From Sphingomonadales bacterium (GTDB lineage Bacteria > Pseudomonadota > Alphaproteobacteria > Sphingomonadales > Sphingomonadaceae): 64,000 bases of DNA. The translations under genes were made by a program, and so were the position numbers. Shown here one piece after another: positions 26,555 through 35,082 of the stretch (positions within the stretch are counted from its first letter, which is position 1; each line of letters begins with the position of its first letter). The stretch spans positions 68,503 through 132,502 of the forward strand of contig JADKCA010000008.1 of NCBI GenBank assembly GCA_016714795.1, written 5' to 3'. Under the pieces are notes generated by a model that had not been told where the DNA came from, searched no databases, and worked only from the letters and a program-made list of their open reading frames with translations.

Positions 26555-28557
26555 GCAACGTCAATGTCCGTCGTTTGGTCGAGAATATCCGTTCTGGCAC
26601 CAATATCTACACGCCCATTGTCGAACTGGTGGTAAATGCCATTCAGGCGATTGACGAGAAAAAGATCGCGAAGTTTGGATTGGTCGAAATCGAGACCGTG
26701 CGTGATGGCCAATCTGACATGGTGGACAAGCTCGAATCTGTCGACGGCTTCAACGTCATCGACAACGGTATTGGCTTCAACCGTACGCACCGAGACTCAT
26801 TTGACACGCTCTATACCGAGCAAAAAATTGGCGATGGCGGCAAAGGATTCGGTCGCTTCACCTGCCTCAAATATTTTAGCAAGGTTGAGGTTAGCAGCGT
26901 ATTTGAAGAAGGCGACGAATGCTTCCAGCGGTCCTTCAAAATGGGACTGGATAAGGAAATAATAGTAGCAGAGGCGATTGAGACCATCGAGCGGATCGGC
27001 ACCGGCTCATTGGTCAAAATCTCAGAAATCAAATCGGTGAAATTCCCGGACAAAGGCCTTGAGATCATTGCTCGTGTCATTGTCGAAAAGCTGCTGCCCT
27101 ATTTTGTTGAAAGGGATGAGGCTAAAAAGTGCCCCCGCATCGTAATTCGGGAGGCTAAGAAGCCTGACACCAATATCGTGCTCAATGACTATCTGGGCAA
27201 AGCGGACAGCCAGATCGTTGAGATGCCTGTTGCCAACGGCAAATTTTCACTGTCCTCGCCCGATGGCCCCAAGGAATTCGAGGTCCGCGTTTTCAAATTC
27301 TACTCACCGCGGGAAAGCAAAAGCAAAATCAGTCTGGTTGCACATCGGCGTGAGGTGACGGAAACGACGCTGCAAACATACATCCCGGAATTTGCTGAAG
27401 AGTTTTACGAGCCTGTGCCCGAAGGTCGGGACCGCAATTTTCTGATTAAGGCCTATGTGTTCGGCGATTACCTCAATGATAACGTTTCGTTGGAAAGAGG
27501 CGAATTCCGCTTTCAGACCGAAAGCGATTTGTCGGGCGGGATCGCGCAAAAAGACATCGAATACAAAGCCGCCGAAATCGCCCAAGCCGCAGTAGGATCG
27601 GAGATCGCTGCACGCAAAGAGCGAAAGCAGCAGACCATCGAACAATACGTCGCTACGGAAGCGCCTTGGCATCGTTTGACGATAACCCAAGCCGACCTGA
27701 GCGACCTACCTTATAAGCCTACTAAGCCACAAATCGAAGCGCATCTCCAAGCCAAGAAATTTGAGACCGAACTGCAAACTCGCACCCAGGTTGCGGCGCT
27801 TTTGGCGGACGATAGCCACGCCGACCTAAACGGTAAGGTCGAGGAACTGGTCAAACGGATTTCAGAAACTAGCAAGAGCGACCTCATCCATTATGTCTCC
27901 ATGCGGAAATGCGTGCTCGATATCTTCGAAAAATCCCTCGAACGGGACGAGCAAGGAAAATACAAATCCGAGGGTGAGGTACACGACATTATCATGCAGC
28001 GGAAAAAGGATTCGGACGAGATCGATTGGGAGACCCACAATCTTTGGATGCTAGATGAACGCTTGAACTTTGCTGCCTACGTCTCTTCCGAAAAGCCTAT
28101 TAACGCGGGCAATGGAAGCCGCACTGACATCACCATTTTCGATAAGCGAGTTGCATTTCGTGGTGAGAATGAGGCGAGCAACCCGATCACCATTTTCGAA
28201 TTCAAAAAGCCGTCAAGAGATGACTTTGCCAATCCTTCATCCAAAGAAGATCCCGTCCAACAGATCATTCGATACGTGAACCAAATCCGCGACGGTAATT
28301 TCAAAACCCCCAAGGGCCGCGAGATTCTGGTAAACGAAAACACCCCCTTTTACGGCTATGTCGTGTGTGAGCTGACGCAAAAGGTGAAGACTTGGCTGGA
28401 TCGTGAAAAGAATTTCACGCCAATGCCTGACGGGCTGGGCTGGTTCACCTGGTATCCAAATAACCGCCTCTACATGGAGGTTTTGAGCTGGGATAAAATT
28501 TTGAAAGACGCTGAGATGCGCAACAAAGTTTTTTTCAACAAACTTGGACTTGAGTAA
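26551..28557 (+). CDS. GHKL (Hsp90/MutL-type) ATPase with a C-terminal PD-(D/E)xK-like nuclease domain
   Basis: 668 residues from the ATG at 26551. The GHKL fold is clear: N-box ELVVNAIQA (Glu25, Asn29), G1 motif DNGIGF (Asp71), and G2 motif GGKGFGRFT from Gly96. The middle (250-450) is a helical linker. The last 190 residues carry an Asp526 (RTDITIFD) and, 24 residues on, FEFKKP (Glu550, Lys552/553), a D-x(n)-E-x-K pattern typical of restriction-type nucleases. So this could be a switch-plus-nuclease effector. It is the last gene of the operon. I recall a helicase-methylase-ATPase set named Hma in PADLOC that this resembles, with GIY-YIG as an extra part. Confidence 0.8.
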   Translation: MSNVNVRRLVENIRSGTNIYTPIVELVVNAIQAIDEKKIAKFGLVEIETVRDGQSDMVDKLESVDGFNVIDNGIGFNRTHRDSFDTLYTEQKIGDGGKGFGRFTCLKYFSKVEVSSVFEEGDECFQRSFKMGLDKEIIVAEAIETIERIGTGSLVKISEIKSVKFPDKGLEIIARVIVEKLLPYFVERDEAKKCPRIVIREAKKPDTNIVLNDYLGKADSQIVEMPVANGKFSLSSPDGPKEFEVRVFKFYSPRESKSKISLVAHRREVTETTLQTYIPEFAEEFYEPVPEGRDRNFLIKAYVFGDYLNDNVSLERGEFRFQTESDLSGGIAQKDIEYKAAEIAQAAVGSEIAARKERKQQTIEQYVATEAPWHRLTITQADLSDLPYKPTKPQIEAHLQAKKFETELQTRTQVAALLADDSHADLNGKVEELVKRISETSKSDLIHYVSMRKCVLDIFEKSLERDEQGKYKSEGEVHDIIMQRKKDSDEIDWETHNLWMLDERLNFAAYVSSEKPINAGNGSRTDITIFDKRVAFRGENEASNPITIFEFKKPSRDDFANPSSKEDPVQQIIRYVNQIRDGNFKTPKGREILVNENTPFYGYVVCELTQKVKTWLDREKNFTPMPDGLGWFTWYPNNRLYMEVLSWDKILKDAEMRNKVFFNKLGLE

Positions 28558-28837
28558 CTTTCGGGCGCTGCCTTTGGCGGTCCGCACTATTCGCTTAGCA
28601 GACCAAGCCCCTTATCCTGCCGCCCACGCGACGCGTTGGCCCGGGCGATGGCGAAAACAGATCTGGCGATACCGATAGCCACCTGACGGACCAGGTTCTA
28701 CTGGACGATCTCCGCAATAAGGGCCAGCTTCTTTGGTGGCATGATCGCCCAGCGACGAAAATCGAACAGAGGATATGACAGTGTCAGAAGAGGCGGCCGT
28801 TCGCCTGCGCTCAGCGGATCGCACCGCCCCTCCATGA
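28558..28837. other. Convergent spacer, no gene seen
   Basis: 280 bases between the convergent GHKL ATPase and ATPase-phosphoribosyltransferase genes. Open frames here are chance extensions. No clear hairpin with a T run was found. Confidence 0.4.
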
Positions 28838-31800
28838 TTAACCGTTGGCAATTCTACGGAACAAAGGGATCCACGGGTGATTCGCCTTGCGCGACGCCGT
28901 ATGAAGCAGCGGAAGGCTGTTGTTAGGCACCGTATTGGGCAGCACGAGCAGCAATGCCTGTCCGCCATAACCCAGCGGATTGTCTGGATAGATGTTCGCG
29001 CCGATCTCGGTAGCGAGTGACTTTGCGCGATCGTATTCGTCATGCCCCGAAAAAACACCCGTGGCACCCGAGAAGGCAAACAAACTGCTTGGTAGTACAT
29101 CGCCGGTCCGAAAGTCCACATCGGGATATTCTAGCGATTTGAGTGTCTCGAGGACCCTACGTCGCCCATCCTCAGTTGCAAAGAGTGAACAGACCTCGAC
29201 CCTCAGTTGGTAACGGGTGAGCAACTGGGCGTGACGTTCGACGAAGGCCTTCATCTTCTTCGAAAGTGTCCCTCCGGTGCCCACGATGTCATCGACGATC
29301 ACGATCGCCTTGGGCGTTCCGTGCTTTGCCGCGAAGCGTTCGAACTCCTCCTCGAACGCGGCAGGCGAGAGGATGCCAAGCGTCTCGATTAGATTAGCCT
29401 CGGCGTAGTCCGAAGCGTATCGCTGTCCGCTCTTGCCCTCTCCGTCCACGTAGGTCAGTACGACGTCCGTTCGCTTCTCGGCGCGACTGCGGCGCGAGGG
29501 AACGCCGAGCACATCGCGTATGACCTGTCCCGCCTGCCTGAGCCGAACGAGGACCTCATCCTGACCGACGATCCGTACCGACTGCAGAAGCTCGAATAGC
29601 ACGCGCTGATCGCGGTTCCCCGGCCTCTGCTCAAGCCAGCGCCTCACGGTTTCGGGGCCGACCTGAGTCCCGCAATAGGGTTTCCAACGTTCGGTCAGCC
29701 CCACGATCTCGGCCGCTTGAACGTAAGCCTCGTCATCCAGCTTCTGCTGCAGACCGGCCAGCTCTGCCGACAATCCATCATTCGCAAGTCGACTAACGCC
29801 GACCTCCAGCAGCCAGCGACGGAAGATTGGAAGAGCGACATCGAAGCCCGCGTCGGTCTCGACCAGTACACCGCGGTCCACGAGGTTGTTCAGCACGGGT
29901 GCAAGCTCCACCTCGTCGATGGCGCTAGGGCCTCGGTGCGCCTGGATAGCTTGAAGAGTCGCCGGCTTCTCAGCCCGAAGACATCTAGCTACGGCGGCCA
30001 GCGCGCGTCGCCTCTTGAGGATGACCGCCTCCCGATCCTCGACGGCGCTCGCAGTCCCATCCTCCCACAGGTGCATGAAGGCGTTCGTGTCCAGTGCCGA
30101 GACGTTTCTCGTGACCGCGCGTTCGACCTCCCGCGCGGTGATGTCCCCGTCGCGCTCGGCGACGGCTGCGGCAGCTACCTGCTTGCAGATGATCTTACTG
30201 AAATACGGATTGCCGTTAGTCATGTTGAACACAGCTGAGATGGCATCCGCATGCCAGGTGAGCACGTCCTCGGAGGGGCCCCTGATCATGCGCGTGAACT
30301 CATCGAACTCCTGACTGCGTGAGAAATAGGTCAGGTTCACCCGGTTGAACTTGTTCAGCCTTGCACCCTGACGTTCCATTACGAACGGCATGTTCTCACC
30401 GCCGACCAACAAGAGACTGAAGTTCGTACTGGTGGTCAGAGCGCGAATGTTGCCAAAGAGCGTGACCGCCAAGTCGCCGTGAAGCCAGAGCGCCTCCGGC
30501 ATCTCATCGAACTCGTCAATGAAGATCGCAAACCGTCGCGCCGGATTGCGGTCGCGCGCGACGTCGAGAAGATCCATCAGCGGCGCGAGGCTGCCGTCGT
30601 ATTCCGCGCTCGCGGGAGCTTCGCCGTCGATGCCCTCGAGAACGATGCGTTCCATCGCTCGGCCGAGCTGACTCATCGAGCGCCTCGGATCCTCATGCGC
30701 GACGCGGCCCCAAAGAATTTCACCCGTCACAAGCTCGCCTTCATGGTCCTCGGCGCGCGCCTCGGCCATTGCCGTCCGCGCGAGGGACGTCTTGCCGACT
30801 CTCTTCTGGCCCGTGACGTAGGATGGCTCCATCGGACGTTGAAGAAACCGCGCGACCAGCGTCTCCACCTGTTCCTTGCGCCCATAAAAGCCCGGCCCCT
30901 CGGCCGGTTCGGTGCTGTACGGGTTCCAGAACTTCCAGTTTCGACCAATCCACGTCTGAACGCTGGGCGAGCATCCGAACGCCGAATATCTCCTCCTTGC
31001 CTTTAACTTCTCCCGCTTCGCGCCAGCGGACCTCTACGTCGAAGTCGATCGCATCGCAGGACGTTGCCACAATGACGTCCACGGCAGCTCCGAATTCCCC
31101 GGGAGCTATCTCGCCCAATATCTGCTCTTGATCGTCGACAAGCACCGACGGGTCGGAGCACGATACGCGATACACCACATCCATTGCGGGGCCCGGACCT
31201 TCGTTGCGGAAAGGTATTACCACCCGTAGCTCGCGTTCCGCCTCGTGGAGCGGATACCGTTTCTGCAGCGCCAAGCTTTCACGCTCGGCACGGACCACAC
31301 GTGCCGCGAGCCGCCCCTTCATAGCACCAAGGAAGACGTTCAGAGCCTGCTCGGCATTCTCGAGCAAGCCACGCAGCGCACTCGTCAGGAAGGATGGTCG
31401 ACGATCCGCCAGCTCCGCCCCTCTTGCGATCTCCTGACGCGAGGCCTCGAGATCAGATTCGAAGCCGGCATCCATCTGAAGCACACGAGCGAGCGAAGAG
31501 GTGAGGTGGTCGATAACCTCCGCGACCTCGCCGACATGCCACGGCCTGCAGTAGGTGCGCACCTGAGAATGTTGCAGGGCACCGGTCAGCCGACCCTTCG
31601 CACCTACGAGCGTATTCAGGCTGGCATAGGGCGTGCCGAGCGGCTCTAGTATCTTCGTTATACTGCTATGCGCGCCCCGGAGTTGCTCGAGCTTCTCGTA
31701 GTTCTGAGTCTTCGGCTGCACCCCGACGAACTGACATAGCTTCGGCAGGGCAGCCTCGCATAAAGATACGACGCTACGAGCCAACGCGTCCTGCCGTCCG

Positions 31801-32036
31801 TCAGAGAATACCCCGGCCTCGAGCGCGCGAAGAACCACGGCCGCAGCAAGATCGCGTCCGGCGGGAGCTTGGGAGACCGCGATCACTGCATCGGCAGTCG
31901 ACCCCTCGACGGGAACATCCGCCGTGCTGAACAGGTAACGACGCAACGCGAGCCGTGCCCCGTCAAAATCCTGCGCTGCGATCGCGACCTCAAATGCAGT
32001 AAGATGGTCTTCGAGAAGACTGGAGCTTTCGTTCAT
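28838..32036 (-). CDS. Large P-loop ATPase-phosphoribosyltransferase protein, split by a one-base indel
   Basis: Two adjacent frames are one gene of about 1065 residues. The first (32036 to about 30922) is an unknown helical N-terminus with a beta-rich section near residues 270-370, reading WSKLEV at the break. The second then reads NPYSTEPAEGPGFYGRKEQV, the standard entry to a STAND/AAA domain, which only makes sense as a continuation. Next come Walker A GQKRVGKTSL (minus strand near 30,811) and Walker B FAIFIDEFDEM, then a winged-helix-like region. A C-terminal phosphoribosyltransferase motif, VIVDDIVGTGGTLSKKM, is encoded around 29,260-29,309. The P-loop could sense a phage or DNA signal and the transferase-like domain could be the effector; that is inference. 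Convergent with the methylase operon. Confidence 0.75.
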
Positions 32037-32083
32037 GTATTCCCGCCTCAGGACCTGATACTGTTTCTAAGCTCTAGCGTTAT

Positions 32084-32101
32084 GTTGCTTAGACTAGCAA
32101 C
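32084..32101. promoter_or_regulatory. Dyad upstream of the ATPase-phosphoribosyltransferase gene
   Basis: GTTGCT-TAGACT-AGCAAC, a perfect 6-bp inverted repeat about 50 bases upstream of the ATG at 32036. A possible operator. Otherwise 32037-32451 has no gene that can be supported. Confidence 0.3.
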
Positions 32102-32451
32102 ACCCTGATTGGCAGGTGGGTCTTTTGTCCTCGACGGCTGGCTAAGAGATATTCGCCTTTAGAGCCCGGCCGCTTGAAAACCGCTGCCCTGCTGCCAACA
32201 TCCGTTTGGCTGAGGCGGCTGCTACCAAACGAGCGGAGGGCAAACGGCCGACCTTGCTTTCGCCGCACGCCCTTCGAACGGCCGCTGCATCGGAAACCCG
32301 CCATTCACGGTCGCGTCAGTGAACGACGGCTTCGTCCCACTCCCGGTCATTCTTGTTCGCTTGCCGCTTCATGATCCGCTGGAAGGGGCGCGGATGATGA
32401 CGGGCTCGTAAGGTGATTGCTGGGTGAACTACGCTCAAAGGAGAAAGGCAC

Positions 32452-32595
32452 ATGAAGCCGCCCAAGACCCTGCAAGGTTTTGGTGTCAGGCCAGCAAAGG
32501 GTGCCAAGCCACGACGTTGGCGAAGTGAGTGCATTCAGAGGCCGATTAAAACAAAGCCGTCACCGCCCAAGAAAACATCCCCTTTCATGAACTGA
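32452..32595 (+). CDS. 47-residue basic protein
   Basis: ATG at 32452 with AAAGGAG directly upstream (32436-32442). The peptide is rich in Lys, Arg and Pro (MKPPKTLQGFGVRPAKGAKP and later RPIKTKPSPPKKT) and ends in FMN. Basic, disordered and short, so possibly nucleic-acid binding. The codons look coding, but there is no homology evidence. It lies 210 bases before the second ssb gene. Confidence 0.5.
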   Translation: MKPPKTLQGFGVRPAKGAKPRRWRSECIQRPIKTKPSPPKKTSPFMN

Positions 32596-32804
32596 TCCAA
32601 GCCCCTGACCGGACCCGGCCAGGTCTGCAACCCGCGCTCATGCGGACCGTGTTGCTGCGCTTCGCGCCGCTGCCCGCACCACTCCTGTGAGCGGGGTTTC
32701 CCTCACTGCGTTCGGTGCAGTCCTGACCGTGCCCGGTCTTATCGGGGCTCAGTCAAAGGGATGGTCCCTTGGACGGTTTGAAACAGCTTCGAAAGGTCAA
32801 TCTC

Positions 32805-33173
32805 ATGAAGAACACAGTCACTCTCGTCGGCTTCGTTGGCAACACGCCGGAAGTCCGCACCACCCAATCAGGCGCATCGATCACAAGCGTCTCTCTCGCC
32901 ACAACCCGCAGCTTCAAGGACGGCGAAGGCAACCGCCAGACCGAGACCGAATGGCACCGCATTACCTGCTTCAACGGCATCGGCAAATGCGTCGCAGAGC
33001 ATGTCGCCAAGGGCGCGATGATCATGGTCACGGGCCGTATCCATTACACCAAATGGACCGACCAGAATGGCACCGACCGTTACGGCTGTGAGATCATCGC
33101 CGAGCAGGTCGACTTCCTCGCCAAGGCGAAGGAAGCCTCCAAGGATGAACCCAAGAAGCGGCGCACCAAGTAG
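32805..33173 (+). CDS. ssb: Single-stranded DNA-binding protein (copy 2)
   Basis: 122 residues from the ATG at 32805 with AAAGG eight bases upstream. OB-fold blocks: MKNTVTLVGFVGNTPEVRTT, SITSVSLATTRSF, TEWHRITCFNGIGKCVAEHV, KGAMIMVTGRIHYTKWTDQN, CEIIAEQVDFLAKA, then a basic tail KKRRTK instead of the acidic tail of housekeeping SSBs. Only distantly similar to copy 1 at 14136. A terminator follows. Confidence 0.93.
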   Translation: MKNTVTLVGFVGNTPEVRTTQSGASITSVSLATTRSFKDGEGNRQTETEWHRITCFNGIGKCVAEHVAKGAMIMVTGRIHYTKWTDQNGTDRYGCEIIAEQVDFLAKAKEASKDEPKKRRTK

Positions 33174-33204
33174 CGCCGCCTCGGTTCATCCGAACCTGAA
33201 AATC

Positions 33205-33240
33205 AATGGCTCCGGCAGGAAACCGCCGGGGCCATTTTCA
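33205..33240 (+). terminator. Rho-independent terminator after ssb copy 2
   Basis: AATGGCTCCGGC (33205-33216) pairs with GCCGGGGCCATT (33225-33236), followed by a short T run. One mismatch in a 12-bp stem. Confidence 0.8.
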
Positions 33241-33312
33241 TGTCTTTCATCGCGACAGTTTCAGGCTCAATATGGTCGAAAGCGCTGCCGCTTTCGGCGT
33301 TGAGGAGTTTGC

Positions 33313-33600
33313 ATGCTCTTGAATGCTATTTGGTCCCCAATTCGGATCAAAGCCGGAACATTTGACTGGGGCAAGGAGCGCCATATCATTCGCTCGATTG
33401 CCGCAGAGGCGGCGAAACCCGCAGAAAATCGCTCTTTTTATGCCAATCTGACCACGCCCAACAGACAGGATTTGAGGCCGAAAATATACGGAATTGACAG
33501 GCACACCCTACACGGATCTCCGTTTCCAGGAATACCAGAATTCTGCGCCAAGGCAGCTGGTGCATCGTTCGGATACCGTGTATCCGCTTCACCGAAATAG
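33313..33600 (+). CDS. Doubtful 95-residue frame across the right-hand att-like repeat
   Basis: ATG at 33313 with GAGGAG at 33302-33307. The translation (MLLNAIWSPIRIKAGTFDWG and on) has no recognisable family and covers the TGGTCCCCA repeat, so it may only be a chance frame. The rest of 33601-33976 is AT-rich and empty. Confidence 0.2.
   Translation: MLLNAIWSPIRIKAGTFDWGKERHIIRSIAAEAAKPAENRSFYANLTTPNRQDLRPKIYGIDRHTLHGSPFPGIPEFCAKAAGASFGYRVSASPK
33321..33342. other. Right-hand candidate attachment-site repeat
   Basis: GAATGCTATTTGGTCCCCAATT. Its left half matches the copy at 17060 and its right half (TGGTCCCCAAT, then CGG) matches the copy at 17127, as expected of a recombined half-site. 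It lies 16.2 kb from the recombinase genes. Confidence 0.4.
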
Positions 33601-33976
33601 ACTATAATCGTTTAATAACAATACGTTAAACGGAATACGGCGTATCTGCATATGTGGTGTCGAAGCAGTAAGTTCACGTTTAAAGCTGAGGGCTCCTTCC
33701 GCTAACATAGCCGCCGTTCAAGATGCTAAATGCCTTCCTTGTAAGCCGACTTTCGTTCAGCATAGCCCGCAAAGACTGATGGGCGGACAAAGCGATCTAC
33801 TCCCATCATATCAAGAATGGCTAAGCGCCGCCGCAACTTCATACGCCGGCGGAGGCGGCAGCCTGGGGACGAGCGGACATTTCAATTTAGTGAGGCAATC
33901 GTTGAAACAGGCAGAGCCCGAATAACAATTAACATGTACTGCTTTGAATCGGCACGATGATAGCTAAGATGTAGGG

Positions 33977-35076
33977 ATGAAGTTCATCCACTCCGCTGAC
34001 TGGCAACTCGGCAAACCTTACGGCCGCTTCGATCCCGATGTCCGAGGGGCGCTGACGGAGGCCCGCTTCGATGCAATCGACGAACTTGGAAGACTTGCTG
34101 CGGAACACGGCGCGCAGCACGTCCTCGTAGCCGGCGATATCTTTGATACCGACGGTCCCGAAGATCGCACGATCGTGCAGGCGATTTCGCGCATGGATCG
34201 GCACGACTGCCGCTGGTGGCTCCTTCCGGGGAACCACGATTTCGCGCGCAACGGAGGCTTGTGGGACCGTGTTCGGCGGCGAGCCAGCGATAAAATCGTC
34301 ATCCTCTCGGAACCCAAGCCCCACGAGATAGCGGATAGGATATGGCTGCGCCCGCACCGCTGATCCATAGACATAATCTGGAGGATCCAACAACCCTCTT
34401 CGATTCCATGGAAACCCCGGGCGCCCGGCTACGCATTGGCGTCGCACACGGATCGATCAGGGACTTTGGATCGCGCGGGGAGACCAAGAACCAGATCGAC
34501 CCGGAACGCGCCAGGCTATCGAACCTCGACTATCTTGCGCTCGGCGACTGGCACGGTGCCCTCAAGGTTGATGCGCGAACATGGTATTCGGGTACACCGG
34601 AGACTGACCGCTTCCAGCGCGACGAGCCAGGCAGCGCACTCGTCGTCGATCTCCAGCCCGAGCATGCACCTACGGTGACGCCGATCCGAACGGGTCGCTT
34701 CCAATGGCTCACGCGCGATTGGACGGTCAACGACGAGGCAGCTTTCCACGCCGAATGCCACCAGCTACTTGCCGGTGTCGACGCTCCAAACACGCTTCTG
34801 CAGCTAGCCCTTGCTGGCATTACCAGCCTCAGCGAACGGGTCGCGATGCTTGGGCGGCTCGAAGGCGATCTCGGTCATCGTCTGCGGTATCTGGCTGTGC
34901 GGGCGGATGATCTGGTCGGCCGGCCACGCGAGGAAGACCTCGCGACGATCGCCGTCGAAGGAATGCTCGGGACCGCTGCAGCCAAACTCAGCACTAAGAT
35001 CGCTGAAGGCGGTCCGAATGGTGCCCTCGCCAAGCGAGCACTCGAGCGATTGTTCATCGAGTATAGCCGGGAGTGA
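33977..35076 (+). CDS. SbcD/Mre11-like (YhaO-type) DNA exonuclease, one base missing
   Basis: 366 residues after correction. The metallophosphoesterase motifs are intact: IHSADWQLGK (Asp-x-His type), VLVAGDIFDTDGP, WWLLPGNHDFARN (GNHD), IGVAHGS and YLALGDWHG. The frame ends early at 34363 and continues in the next frame from 34342; an extra C in the CCC run at 34351-34353 joins IADRIWL to PAPLIHRHNLEDPTTLFDSM. The C-terminal part is the capping domain. Works with the ATPase gene seven bases downstream. Expected role: Mn-dependent nuclease on DNA ends. Confidence 0.85.
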
Positions 35077-35082
35077 CCGTGC

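Noticed and set aside
28612..29121. 169-codon - strand frame near the 3' end of the ATPase-phosphoribosyltransferase gene
   Set aside because: Overlaps the 3' end of that gene in another frame and has no ribosome site; composition is not protein-like.
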